A stretch of DNA of 64,000 bases from Siminovitchia fordii DSM 16014 = CIP 108821 (GCF_000374565.1 NZ_KB894685.1:596221-660220); one strand, 5' to 3'; counted from the first letter of the stretch, positions 37,489 to 46,534 are shown. Translations and numbers: made by a program. The notes: a model not told the origin generated them from the letters alone.

Positions 37489-38556
37489 TTATGCCAATAT
37501 TTCTGTGGCTTCCCTCATGATAGCCGTTACGATATCTGAAGCCTGTTCTTCCTTCCGTGTCCGAAATAGTCTTGTGCCCTGACCCGCCCATAGAGACATA
37601 TATTCTGGATCATTCTGTTTGGCCGCCGCTTTCCTTATATCAGAAGTAAGGGTATTTTGGGTGGGAAACGCCACCGGCTTTGCTGAAGATTCGAATTCTC
37701 TAATGAATCTGTTTTGGATGCCTCTAGCCGGTCTACCCGAAAAACTTTTTGTAATCACAGTACTTTCTTCTGTACTTTCAAGCAGCTGATTCTTATATTC
37801 AGGATGGGCGGCTGATTCTCTCGAAGGGAGAAAAACCGTTCCAAGCTGAACCCCTGAAGCGCCTAATGCCAGTGCCGCCACAAGCCCTCTACCGTCCATG
37901 ATGCCGCCTGCTGCGATGACCGGGACGTTAACATGATCGACGATTTGCGGAACCAGTGAAAAAGTTCCTATATTTGCACCGTAAGGAGAGCTGCTTAAAT
38001 CGAATGTACCCCTGTGTCCACCAGCGTCGCTTCCTTGTGCCACGATAAGATCTGCACCCGCCTGCTCCGACTGGATGGCTTCATTGACAGTCGTTGCCAT
38101 TGTAATGACCTTTACACCTTTTTCCTTGGCCAATGACATTTTATCTTCCGGTAGAATGCCAAATGCAGTGCTGATTACAGGAACCTTTTCATCTAGCAAA
38201 ACCTGGAACTGGTCATCAAACATATCCGGTGTTGAATAACTTGCCTCCGATTCTATTCCGAGCTCTGCTCTAAAGCGGTTTAACACTTTTTGAGCCTGTT
38301 CAACTCCTTCCCAATTATCTTCCATATCGACACAAAATAAATTGGCTGCAAAGGGATTGGCCGTGTATTCTTTAATGGCCCTGATATTTTGTCTTATTTC
38401 CTCTGGTGTCATATAGGCTGCTCCCAGAGTGCCAAGAGCCCCTGCCGATGAAACCGCGGCTGCAAGCTTGGCCGTGGCAGTACCGGCCATCCCTGCCTGG
38501 ATAATCGGATATTTTAACTTTAATAAATCGCATATGGAAGTTTCTAAATTAAACAT
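37489..38556 (-). CDS. Nitronate monooxygenase (2-nitropropane dioxygenase family)
   Basis: The 355-residue FMN-dependent TIM-barrel enzyme oxidises alkyl nitronates. The family marks are visible: PIIQAGMAG at the start, the VAQGSDAGGHRG loop, PVIAAGGIMDGRG and GASGVQLGTVFL for FMN phosphate binding. ATG 38556 follows GGAGGT. The small Cys-rich gene upstream overlaps this one by eight bases, so the two are co-translated. Confidence 0.9.
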   Translation of the reverse strand: MFNLETSICDLLKLKYPIIQAGMAGTATAKLAAAVSSAGALGTLGAAYMTPEEIRQNIRAIKEYTANPFAANLFCVDMEDNWEGVEQAQKVLNRFRAELGIESEASYSTPDMFDDQFQVLLDEKVPVISTAFGILPEDKMSLAKEKGVKVITMATTVNEAIQSEQAGADLIVAQGSDAGGHRGTFDLSSSPYGANIGTFSLVPQIVDHVNVPVIAAGGIMDGRGLVAALALGASGVQLGTVFLPSRESAAHPEYKNQLLESTEESTVITKSFSGRPARGIQNRFIREFESSAKPVAFPTQNTLTSDIRKAAAKQNDPEYMSLWAGQGTRLFRTRKEEQASDIVTAIMREATEILA

Positions 38557-38731
38557 CTTTACCTCCATCTTTTTTCATCAGCTTACGGACATTTTCTTTG
38601 GGAATCCAGCAATTGAATTGATAATGGGTCTTTGTTTCATAGCCCAGCCTTTTACAATAATAACTCATTTTCCCATCCTTTCTTTCAGCAACAAAATAAA
38701 TGCATGTTGCACAACAATGATATTTTTTCAT
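38549..38731 (-). CDS. Small cysteine-rich protein (60 aa), possible zinc ribbon
   Basis: The 60-residue product carries CCATCIYF, a further cysteine in YYCKRLGYETKTHYQF, and a last one in NCWIP, a four-ligand pattern that could bind zinc. A GGAGTGGG site precedes the ATG. It overlaps the nitronate monooxygenase start by eight bases. I cannot name a characterised family, but the spacing and coupling support a real gene. Confidence 0.7.
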   Translation of the reverse strand: MKKYHCCATCIYFVAERKDGKMSYYCKRLGYETKTHYQFNCWIPKENVRKLMKKDGGKDV

Positions 38732-38901
38732 AACCCACTCCCGTTACCGTTTTAACGTTATTGCCGTGACTTCGCAAGTTTCTAACTATCCTGCTACAAC
38801 GCCTAGACTTTTATCTCATGAAGAAATCCCCTTTTGCCCCGCTGACCTATGCATTTCCGATTTCCAGTCAGTACGTCAATGGACAGGCGCTTTCGCTTTT
38901 C

Positions 38902-39678
38902 TTATTTCCCCTGATAAATAGGCTTTCTTTTTTCACTGAATGCCCGAAGTGCCTCAAGACGGTCCTCTGTGGGAATTGTCAGCTCATAGGCTTTTCTTTC
39001 AATCTCCAGTCCTGTTTGTAGGTCTGTATTCATTCCTGTTTTGATGGCAAACTTTGCCTGCTCTACCGCAATTGGCCCATTGGCCAGAATGGCGTTGGCA
39101 AGTTCCATTACTTTATCCATCAGTTCTTCCTGCTTAGCAATACTGGTAACAACTCCATATGTATATGCCTCTTCGGCTTTCATTCTTCGGGCTGTCAAGA
39201 TCAGTTCCATTGCCTTGGCCTCCCCAATCAGGCGTGGCAGCCTCTGGGTTCCCCCTGCCCCTGGGATAATGGCAAGACTCGTTTCCGTCAACCCCATGAT
39301 CGCTTCTTTCACTGCGATTCTGAAATCGCACGCAAGGGCAAGCTCCATCCCTCCGCCAAAAGCATGTCCGTTCATGGCAGCAATGGTCGGCTGCGGCAAT
39401 TTCTCAATCGCATGAAACACATCCCCGATTTTATTGACATTGCGGCGAACCTCCTGCTCGGTCAGCGTCTTTCTTTCTTTCAAATCCGCACCGACGCTAA
39501 ATGCTTTTTCGCCGGCCCCCTTAAAAATCACCAACCGAACATTTCTGTCTGTTTTTAACAATTCTGCAGTTTCTCCCAATTCACACAGCGTTTCGTAATT
39601 AAAAGCATTTAAAGAATCGGGACGATTAATCGTTACAGTCGCAATAAAATCTTCAACTTCCAACTGAATATAGTTCAT
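38902..39678 (-). CDS. Enoyl-CoA hydratase/isomerase family protein
   Basis: The 258-residue crotonase hydrates unsaturated acyl-CoA. Family marks are the oxyanion-hole stretch SVGADLKE, the MNGHAFGGGMELALACDF loop and AIIPGAGGTQRLPRLIG with the active-site region. The last motif resembles methylglutaconyl-CoA hydratase, so the exact substrate is open. It follows lcfB after a terminator, consistent with fatty-acid or branched-chain degradation. Confidence 0.92.
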   Translation of the reverse strand: MNYIQLEVEDFIATVTINRPDSLNAFNYETLCELGETAELLKTDRNVRLVIFKGAGEKAFSVGADLKERKTLTEQEVRRNVNKIGDVFHAIEKLPQPTIAAMNGHAFGGGMELALACDFRIAVKEAIMGLTETSLAIIPGAGGTQRLPRLIGEAKAMELILTARRMKAEEAYTYGVVTSIAKQEELMDKVMELANAILANGPIAVEQAKFAIKTGMNTDLQTGLEIERKAYELTIPTEDRLEALRAFSEKRKPIYQGK

Positions 39679-39754
39679 GCTCGATCCCCTTTCTTCATTA
39701 AACTCACCTTAATATATTTCTTTATCTCTATGAAAAAACCCTTCTATCAAAAAA

Positions 39755-39778
39755 ATCACGGAAAAAGACATCCGTGAT
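39755..39778 (-). terminator. Terminator at the lcfB stop codon
   Basis: ATCACGG pairs with CCGTGAT around ten bases and is followed on the minus strand by TTTTTT. Confidence 0.82.
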
Positions 39779-41295
39779 CATTGAAGAACCCGACTCTTCA
39801 GCTCTCTTTTCATAATTTTGCCCGTAGAATTTTTCGGAAGTTCTTGAAGAAACTCGATGGATTTGGGCAATTTATACGGAGCCAGTCTTTCCGAAAGAAA
39901 TTGATGAAGCTCCTCCTTATCCACTTTTTCATCCCTTGGCACAATAAATGCCTTCACAACCTCCCCTTGGTCCGCATCAGGGGCGCCGATTACCGCTGCT
40001 TCCATAATATCGGGATGTCCATATAAGACTTCCTCTACCTCTCTCGGATAGACGTTATAACCTCCGACAATAACAAGATCTTTCTTGCGGTCAACTATAT
40101 AAAAATAACCTTCCTCATCCATTTTAGCTAAATCTCCAGTATACAGCCATCCGTCACGGATAGCCTCTGATGTTTCTTCGGGCATATTGTAATATCCTTT
40201 CATAACATTCGGTCCACGTACCACCAATTCACCGACCTCGCCTGAGGGAAGCTCATTTCCGAGTCCATCGACTACCCTATTTTCCACGTTGAGAATCGAA
40301 GTGCCGATTGATCCGGGCTTCCTGGGTCTGTCCAAAGGGTTGAAACATGTAACTGGCGACGCTTCCGATAGCCCGTATCCTTCAGAAATAACAACATTAA
40401 ACTTCTCTTCAAAATTATTCAGCAAAGCGACCGGCATGGAGGCCCCTCCCGAGATGCAGAGCCGCATGGAACAAAAAGCAGCAGGATTGCTTTCCGGATA
40501 TTGGTACAGGAAATTATACATCGTCGGCACACCTGCAAAAATGGTTGCATCATATTTTTGCGCTACACGGAAGACTTCCTTCGGACTAAATTTAGGCACG
40601 ATAATCATGGTGGATCCGCTTATAAGAGGTGCATTCAAGGCAACGGTCAGACTAAATACATGGAACATCGGCAACGTTGTAATAACCGTATCTTTACTAT
40701 TCATTTTCAAATAGTCACGGATATCACGTGCGTTTGAATACAGATTTTCATGTGTCAACATTGCGCCTTTTGGCCTTCCAGTTGTACCGGATGTGTATAA
40801 TATGACTGCCGTATCCTCGCTATTTATAGGTCCTGATGTAAAATCTGCATCTCCGGAATGCAGAACTTCAGAAAACGCTTCCATTTCTGTGTTCAATTCT
40901 GATCCGGTTTCACAAATGATAAAATGCTTGATTTTCGGTGCTGATGTTTTTATTTTTTCTAAGTAGGGAATCATCTGATCCAACCCTATAACCGCTTTAA
41001 CATCCCCATTTTTTAATATGTAGGCGATTTCAGACGGTGTATATGTCGGATTTATAGGAATAGCAGTCGCTCCAATGCGCATGATCCCATATAGGCTTAT
41101 AATAAAATGCGGTGAATTTCCCAGCAGTAAGGCAACATGGTCTCCTTTTCCGATTCCTGTCCGAGCAAGCCCACTTGCAAACTTGTTGACGGACATATTC
41201 AACTCTTCATATGTAGTCGGCACATCCAAGAAATAATAAGCAGTCTTTTCGCGGTTTTTCATTGCACTCTCTAGTAAACTATCAGGTAAATTCAT
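39778..41295 (-). CDS. lcfB: Long-chain-fatty-acid--CoA ligase LcfB
   Basis: The 505-residue enzyme activates fatty acids with ATP and CoA for beta-oxidation. It has the P-loop YTSGTTGRPKGAML, the motif GYGLSEASPV, GWLYTGDLA, and the C-terminal lysine in KNSTGKIMKREL. B. subtilis YhfL/LcfB has similar N-terminal sequence and place near lplJ and yhfI. ATG 41295 follows AGGAGG; an ORF start 18 codons earlier lies across the operator. A FadR operator directly upstream implies repression unless long-chain acyl-CoA is present. Confidence 0.95.
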   Translation of the reverse strand: MNLPDSLLESAMKNREKTAYYFLDVPTTYEELNMSVNKFASGLARTGIGKGDHVALLLGNSPHFIISLYGIMRIGATAIPINPTYTPSEIAYILKNGDVKAVIGLDQMIPYLEKIKTSAPKIKHFIICETGSELNTEMEAFSEVLHSGDADFTSGPINSEDTAVILYTSGTTGRPKGAMLTHENLYSNARDIRDYLKMNSKDTVITTLPMFHVFSLTVALNAPLISGSTMIIVPKFSPKEVFRVAQKYDATIFAGVPTMYNFLYQYPESNPAAFCSMRLCISGGASMPVALLNNFEEKFNVVISEGYGLSEASPVTCFNPLDRPRKPGSIGTSILNVENRVVDGLGNELPSGEVGELVVRGPNVMKGYYNMPEETSEAIRDGWLYTGDLAKMDEEGYFYIVDRKKDLVIVGGYNVYPREVEEVLYGHPDIMEAAVIGAPDADQGEVVKAFIVPRDEKVDKEELHQFLSERLAPYKLPKSIEFLQELPKNSTGKIMKRELKSRVLQ

Positions 41296-41309
41296 AACGG
41301 TCCTCCTAT

Positions 41310-41327
41310 TGAATGAATGGTCATTCA
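41310..41327. promoter_or_regulatory. FadR (TetR-type) operator in the lcfB leader
   Basis: TGAATGA-ATGG-TCATTCA has two perfect 7-bp arms with the 4-base centre of the Bacillus FadR consensus TGAATGANTANTCATTCA. It lies between the promoter and the ribosome site of lcfB, a known FadR target in B. subtilis. Confidence 0.85.
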
Positions 41328-41370
41328 CTTTTGGCGTTAAAAATCCCACGATGATGAATTACTATTTTCA

Positions 41371-41399
41371 ATTATAATAAAAGTTCAAAAAAGTCACAA
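41371..41399 (-). promoter_or_regulatory. Promoter of lcfB
   Basis: On the minus strand TTGTGA (41394-41399), a 17-bp spacer and TATAAT (41371-41376) place the transcript start about 40 bases before the FadR operator. Confidence 0.7.
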
Positions 41400-41483
41400 C
41401 CCTAAGTTTGATTGGCTTCCCTTTAAATAAGCAATTAAAAAAATAAAACCCGGAAACTTATAGGTACTATTTTTTATGTCTAT

Positions 41484-41821
41484 ATGAAGATACTTAAAAT
41501 GGAATTACTGACAGCTAATCAGAGTGGAGAATATTTGGATTGGGTTGATCGCCTAAAAGAATTCCAAACCATTGAAAAGTTCTAAGGAAATAACGTTGGC
41601 TGCCATAGAAGATTATGAAGAAACGGCTGAATTGCTGAAGACGGGAACATACAAATGATACAAAGAGGATAATGTATGGATCATGGTCCTATAAGTTTCT
41701 TTTTGGGAAACACTGACGTTCGAGAAATATTATTTAAAAAAGTATGAGAGTTTCGAGATGTTTTCAAAGCAATAGATGAATACATTCATCCTCCAATCAT
41801 GTACGTCTACAGCAAAGATTA
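41484..41821 (+). pseudogene. Probable decayed small gene
   Basis: From ATG 41484 a frame reads MKILKMELLTANQSGEYLDW and stops at 41583. An alternative frame then gives SSKEITLAAIEDYEETAELL to 41658, and a third stretch ends in AIDEYIHPPIMYVYSKD at 41821. The pieces look protein-like and lie head to tail in different frames, as in a frameshifted relic. No family is recognised. The remaining gap between lcfB and lplJ (41400-41929) shows no other gene. Confidence 0.3.
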
Positions 41822-41929
41822 AACGGCCTTACCCCTATCGAATACAAGGGTAAAACCGCTTAGCTGCGTATTTATCATTTCTGCTGTCTACTTGATAGAT
41901 GGTAGAGATTTTCCGGCTGTGACGTCTGT

Positions 41930-42922
41930 TTAATAGATCAGTTCAATCACTTCATCCTTTGTAACATTGCCGAAATAATGCTGGATATCAACATTTTCAA
42001 GTGCTCTCGCGATTTCCGATCTCTCGTACTTTATTCCTGTCAGCCGGCCCTCAATATCACTTACGTCACCAATTCCGAAAAAGTCTCCGAAAATTTTACA
42101 CCCTGTGATCTGTCCTTTGTTCACATCCAGGCGGAACTCTATTTGCCCGACTGGAAAACGGTGGGAATGCTGTACGTTAAATTTTGGTGATTTCCCGTAA
42201 TTCCAGTCCCAATTCTTATAACGTTTTTGGGAAATTTCATTGATTTTTTTCCAATCCTCTTCCGTCAATTTATACTCCGGGATCGGATCCTTTCCGTCAA
42301 AAATATATAGGAGCAGCAGCTTCTTAAACTGTTCGGTTGTCATTTTTCCCTCTAGAAACTCAGAGATGTTCGCGACACGGCTCCTGATGGATTTGATTCC
42401 CTTTGATTCTATCTTATCCTTTCGTACCTTTAATGCCGAAACGACATTTTCTATTTCGGAATCGAACAGCAATGTCCCGTGACTGAACATACGACCGCGT
42501 GTAGCAAACTGGGCATTTCCGGAAATTTTTCGACCGTCGACGAGAATATCATTTCTTCCTTTTAATTCCGCTTTTACTCCAAGTCTTTCCAATGCCTGGG
42601 TGACGGGCTTTGTAAACTTCTGGAAGTTCATGAAACTGTTACCTTCATCCTTTGTGATAAAGCTGTAGTTCAGATTCCCCAAATCATGATAAACAGCTCC
42701 TCCCCCTGACAACCTCCTGACCACATGGATGCCGTTTTTTTCAACATAGTCCGTATTAATTTCTTCAATCGTATTCTGGTTTTTTCCTATAATGATCGAA
42801 GGTTCATTAATATAAAACAGTAAATACCCATCTTTGCTGATTTCAAGGTTTTTGAGAGCAAATTCTTCGATCGCCAGATTAATCCGCGGATCCGTAATAC
42901 CTTGATTGTCAATGAATAGCAT
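41930..42922 (-). CDS. lplJ: Lipoate--protein ligase LplJ
   Basis: The 330-residue enzyme attaches free lipoate to 2-oxoacid dehydrogenase E2 and GcvH proteins. Family marks are the RRLSGGGAVYHDLGNLNYSF loop, the lysine in GRKISGNAQ and the C-terminal accessory domain. It matches B. subtilis LplJ (YhfJ) and follows yhfI in the same order. AAGGGGG precedes the ATG. Confidence 0.94.
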   Translation of the reverse strand: MLFIDNQGITDPRINLAIEEFALKNLEISKDGYLLFYINEPSIIIGKNQNTIEEINTDYVEKNGIHVVRRLSGGGAVYHDLGNLNYSFITKDEGNSFMNFQKFTKPVTQALERLGVKAELKGRNDILVDGRKISGNAQFATRGRMFSHGTLLFDSEIENVVSALKVRKDKIESKGIKSIRSRVANISEFLEGKMTTEQFKKLLLLYIFDGKDPIPEYKLTEEDWKKINEISQKRYKNWDWNYGKSPKFNVQHSHRFPVGQIEFRLDVNKGQITGCKIFGDFFGIGDVSDIEGRLTGIKYERSEIARALENVDIQHYFGNVTKDEVIELIY

Positions 42923-42939
42923 ATTTCTTCCCCCTTATT

Positions 42940-43674
42940 TTAGATTGTTATTTTCAACCCTTCTTTTGCAATGAGAATGTCCCCTGTGAACTGCTCGGCA
43001 GCTTCGGCTTTAAGGCTTCCCAGATCTCCAAAATGCGGCAGGTGTGTAAGGATGAGCTTGTCCACACCCGCCTGATGGGCGGTTTTTCCCGCCTCCTCGC
43101 TCGTCATGTGTCCCGCAGACTTGCCGTCCATCCCTTTATAAAAATTCGATTCACAAAGCAGCACATCGGCTTGCTCGGAAAAAACCGCCATTTCTTTGAA
43201 GTACGAAGTGTCCCCTGTATATACTAACGCCTTTCCATCTGCTTCAATTTTCATAGCGAAGCAGGGAACTGTATGATGTGTTTGCAGAAAGGAAATACGG
43301 AATGGGCCAACATACAATATTTCTTCAGGTTTATAGAATATCCCGGCCGTTACATCTTTATAAGTAAGCTGGTTAAATCCCTCCCGGTCGAGCCCATGGC
43401 CATAGATTGGGAGAGTCCTGTCATAATTATTGGTGAATTTTCCAACATAGAGTGCGTGTTGGATTACCCCGATGTCCGCCGTATGATCCGGGTGGTAATG
43501 GGAGAGAATGATTCCGTCCAGCTTCTCAGCGCTTATAATGTTTTGAAGCTTGGATAGAACAGCGCTGCCACAATCTATAAGCAAATGAAAATCGTTATGG
43601 GTCAGCAAATACCCTGAACTTGCTTCTCCCGCTTTTGGAAACCCTCCCCAGTGGCCGATGATTGTCAACTCCAT
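42940..43674 (-). CDS. yhfI: MBL-fold metallo-hydrolase YhfI
   Basis: The 244-residue protein has the metallo-beta-lactamase motif SHYHPDHTAD, a later histidine in SAGHMTSEEAG, the acid in VYTGDTSY and a last histidine in LTHLPHFGD, as in the RNase Z-like group. Its place just before lplJ is that of B. subtilis YhfI. The substrate is unknown; it is cytosolic. Confidence 0.9.
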   Translation of the reverse strand: MELTIIGHWGGFPKAGEASSGYLLTHNDFHLLIDCGSAVLSKLQNIISAEKLDGIILSHYHPDHTADIGVIQHALYVGKFTNNYDRTLPIYGHGLDREGFNQLTYKDVTAGIFYKPEEILYVGPFRISFLQTHHTVPCFAMKIEADGKALVYTGDTSYFKEMAVFSEQADVLLCESNFYKGMDGKSAGHMTSEEAGKTAHQAGVDKLILTHLPHFGDLGSLKAEAAEQFTGDILIAKEGLKITI

Positions 43675-43756
43675 ATTTCTTTCACTCCCTGCTGTTTGCT
43701 GATAAGAATAACTATACTAGATTTTTAATTTTTTAGCATCGTATTGAAAATTCCTG

Positions 43757-43786
43757 TTGACAGCAAAAGATCTGTTATAATACAAT
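43757..43786 (+). promoter_or_regulatory. Promoter of yhfH
   Basis: TTGACA (43757-43762), an 18-bp spacer and TACAAT (43781-43786) form a sigma-A promoter about 50 bases before yhfH. An overlapping TATAAT six bases earlier is at poor spacing. Confidence 0.7.
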
Positions 43787-43837
43787 ATAAACAACAAAGC
43801 ACCGTTGTATAACAAAGTTGAGGGAGTGGAAAATAAA

Positions 43838-43969
43838 ATGATTGATAATATTGTTGAATTCTTTAAAAATTTACCTCCAAAGAAATGTACTGAATGCGGA
43901 GAAACCGTATCTGAACAACACGAGTGCTATGGAACAAAATGTGATAAGTGCTTAAATGAGTTGATATAA
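43838..43969 (+). CDS. yhfH: YhfH family zinc-ribbon micro-protein (43 aa)
   Basis: The 43-residue product has two CxxC pairs (CTEC and CDKC) in a zinc-ribbon arrangement and the YhfH opening NIVEFFKNLPPKKC. An AGGGAGTGG site precedes ATG 43838. It sits divergently next to yhfI, as in B. subtilis, with its own promoter and terminator. Function is unknown. Confidence 0.85.
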   Translation: MIDNIVEFFKNLPPKKCTECGETVSEQHECYGTKCDKCLNELI

Positions 43970-43970
43970 T

Positions 43971-43998
43971 TCCCCCGCAATCGGGGGGTGTTTTTTTA
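43971..43998 (+). terminator. Terminator of yhfH
   Basis: TCCCCCG pairs with CGGGGGG around a short loop, followed by GTTTTTTT. Confidence 0.85.
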
Positions 43999-44021
43999 TT
44001 TAATCTGTTATAATACAAAAA

Positions 44022-44049
44022 TGGAGCTGCCACCAAAAGTGACAACTCC
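44022..44049 (-). terminator. Terminator of pyrD
   Basis: GGAGCTGCCACC pairs with GTGACAACTCC with G-U pairs; on the minus strand it is followed by ATTTTTG. Confidence 0.78.
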
Positions 44050-44056
44050 TTTCTTT

Positions 44057-45106
44057 CTAACGGCCTGCCCCGACAGCCTCTCCAATATTTGAAAACCCAT
44101 CCCTCTTCATTAATTCAAGCAATCTTGAATTAATGGCTTTGACGATACCCGGACCTTCATATATCATTCCTGTGTACACTTGGATCAGGCTTGCACCGGC
44201 AAGTATTTTCTCATAAGCATCATCACCGTTGAAAATGCCTCCGACACCGATGATAGGTACCTGAGCACCAACTTCTTCGTATATTTCTTTAATCCACTTT
44301 GTTGATCTTTCTTTCAGCGGAAGGCCACTGAGACCACCGGCTTCACTAATATACTCATTGGAAGCAAGACCTTCACGTGACAGCGTCGTATTGGTTGCGA
44401 TGATCCCGGAAAGTCCTTCATCTACTGCGGTATGTACAACATCGCGCATATGTTCATCAGTCATATCAGGAGCCACTTTTAAAAAAATCGGCTTTTTCGA
44501 AGCTCCGTTTGCCTCCAGTGAATTCTTTTTCTCCTGGATGGAAGCTATCAGCTGTTTGAGGCTCTCTAATTCCTGCAAATCACGCAAATTGGGAGTATTA
44601 GGCGAACTTACATTGATAACAAAATAATGTCCGTACGGATAAAGGACATCTAAACAATTTTCATAGTCGCTTGCCGCCTCTTCATTCGGGGTAACTTTGT
44701 TTTTTCCAATGTTGACACCTATCGGCACCCCTGCCGTTTCATAATGAAGCAAGTTCTTTTTGGCAGCATCTGCTCCTTCATTATTAAATCCCATGCGGTT
44801 GATCACTGCGCTGTCTTCAGCGAGACGGAAAAGCCGGGGCCTTTCATTTCCCGACTGTGCCAGCGGTGTGATTGTTCCCACTTCAACGAATCCGAACCCC
44901 ATAGCAGCCAATCCATGATAAACTTCGGCATTCTTATCAAATCCAGCGGCGAGTCCGACCGGATTTGGAAATTTTATTCCACAGACGTCTGTAGCCAAGC
45001 TTTCATCACTTACATGATACATGGAACGGAGCAAACCTCTTCCACCCGATTTTTCAGCCATTTTCAATGCGGAAACCGTACGATGGTGCACTTCTTCTGG
45101 ATCCAA
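44057..45106 (-). CDS. pyrD: Quinone-dependent dihydroorotate dehydrogenase (class 2); start codon uncertain
   Basis: This enzyme oxidises dihydroorotate to orotate in pyrimidine synthesis and passes electrons to the membrane quinone pool. The class 2 marks are seen: GLAAGFDKNAE, RMGFNNEG, the serine base in NVSSPNTPNLRDLQ, and GVGGIFNGDDAYEKI. The coordinates use TTG 45104-45106, which lacks a ribosome site. The frame continues upstream with IYPLIKKFLFK, the expected membrane/quinone helix of class 2 enzymes, back to an ATA at 45137-45139 just after GTGAGGAG. The true start is therefore probably that ATA, giving 360 residues. It stands alone, with no pyrK. B. subtilis uses the class 1B type. 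Confidence 0.9.
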   Translation of the reverse strand: MDPEEVHHRTVSALKMAEKSGGRGLLRSMYHVSDESLATDVCGIKFPNPVGLAAGFDKNAEVYHGLAAMGFGFVEVGTITPLAQSGNERPRLFRLAEDSAVINRMGFNNEGADAAKKNLLHYETAGVPIGVNIGKNKVTPNEEAASDYENCLDVLYPYGHYFVINVSSPNTPNLRDLQELESLKQLIASIQEKKNSLEANGASKKPIFLKVAPDMTDEHMRDVVHTAVDEGLSGIIATNTTLSREGLASNEYISEAGGLSGLPLKERSTKWIKEIYEEVGAQVPIIGVGGIFNGDDAYEKILAGASLIQVYTGMIYEGPGIVKAINSRLLELMKRDGFSNIGEAVGAGR

Positions 45107-45373
45107 CTTAAATAAAAATTTCTTTATTAGAGGGTATATGACTCCTCACGCCTTTCTAAAATACCGTATGAAAAATTTCTTTTCTCGGATTGATATTACC
45201 ATTATCCCCCGTTACTCTCAACAAAGTGCTGCTTTCATTTTTATCCCACGGCAAAAAATTTCACCAGTTTTACTTTTAAATGAATTATTTCTGAACATTG
45301 ACCGATTACTGACACTGTAGAGCATATATTAAGTATAATGGATTCAAATGTGCGTTATTCGGGAGGTTTTTTT

Positions 45374-45937
45374 TTGAAGAAAATTTTTTCCGTTATTTTC
45401 ATATCTTTTATTCTCATGTTAAGTGCCTGTTCTTCGCAAAAGAGCGGCAAGCCCATTGAAGACTTCAATTATACTGATCAGGATGGAAAGTCTTTTGGGC
45501 TCAAGGATTTAAAAGGAAAAGTCTGGGTTTCCGATTTTGTATTTACGAATTGCACCACGGTTTGTCCACCGATGACAATGAATATGAGCGAGCTGCAGAA
45601 AAAAGTGAAGGAAAAAGGACTTGACAATGTCCATTTTGTTTCATTCAGTGTCGATCCGGAGGTCGATACTCCTGAGGTATTAAAAAATTATGGAGAATCC
45701 TTCGGAGCCGATTTTTCAAGATGGCACTTCCTTACAGGATATTCGCAGGAAGAAATCGAAGATTATGCACCAAAGAATTTTAAAACGGTCGTGAAAAAAC
45801 CGCGGGATGATGATCAGGTCATCCACGGAGTCAGTTTTTACCTTTTTAACAAAGATGGTGAACTGATCGGGGAATATCCTGGAGATAAAGAGGTTCCATT
45901 CAAGCAGATCATCAAAGATATTAAAGCAGCCTTATAA
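45374..45937 (+). CDS. SCO1/SenC family copper chaperone, lipoprotein
   Basis: The 187-residue product is a thioredoxin-fold Sco protein that helps build the Cu-A centre of cytochrome c oxidase. It has a signal peptide with lipobox LSAC, the copper motif CTTVC (in NCTTVCPPM) and the conserved histidine in VIHGVSFYL. It resembles B. subtilis YpmQ. TTG 45374 follows GGGAGG; the ORF's upstream ATG has no ribosome site. It should sit on the outer face of the membrane. Confidence 0.92.
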   Translation: MKKIFSVIFISFILMLSACSSQKSGKPIEDFNYTDQDGKSFGLKDLKGKVWVSDFVFTNCTTVCPPMTMNMSELQKKVKEKGLDNVHFVSFSVDPEVDTPEVLKNYGESFGADFSRWHFLTGYSQEEIEDYAPKNFKTVVKKPRDDDQVIHGVSFYLFNKDGELIGEYPGDKEVPFKQIIKDIKAAL

Positions 45938-46534
45938 AAGCAAAGCGAGAGGAAGGCCCAATGTGGACCATTCTTTCGCTTTTTACTATGCCTTATCAGC
46001 AGTATAGACGACAAAAGCTGGTTCTTACTAAGTACTCTTGATGGACATCTTTTAATTTTGTAAGCATTATGTGACCGGGTTCACTGCTTTTATGACTTTC
46101 CAATTTCTATAATCAGTTCGTGCTGATCGAGTCCCCGTTATTTATGAAATACTGAGTTCCTTGAACATTTCATCATAACACGTCCTCAATTTTTATCCCT
46201 TGCAAGCCCTATGAATCCCCTAACCTCATTTATTTTCTATAAGGTAATCTTGTCATATCAGCTCGGGAATTTCGCTGAAAAATTCCTCACTATTCTTTTA
46301 ATCTCTTCGACATGCTCCGTTTCATCCATTCTGCTAAATATCCGAAGCCTCATTTGTTAAAAGCTTGTATGATTAAACGCCAAACGCCCGCCTACCTGCA
46401 ATGCAAACACAATTGCAATGAGGCAATTCTTCGGACACCTTACGCATGACGCGCCGATAGTGCCTGACTACAAACCTGACACAACATACATATTTATACA
46501 GAAAGAGGAACGGCCTTACGACCGTTCCCCAACT
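45938..46534. other. Intergenic region between the Sco gene and hemY
   Basis: A hairpin at 45941-45987 (AAAGCGA ... TCGCTTT followed by T) ends the Sco transcript. Minus-strand scraps such as MRLRIFSRMDETEHVEEIKR (about 46350 down to 46256) look protein-like but are very short and lack context; they may be relics of a gene once downstream of hemY. Nothing else is supported. Confidence 0.4.

Noticed and set aside
46256-46470. Short minus-strand frames (MRLRIFSRMDETEHVEEIKR and a Cys-containing 24-mer)
   Set aside because: They are very short, lack ribosome sites and have no recognisable family; noted only in the intergenic entry.
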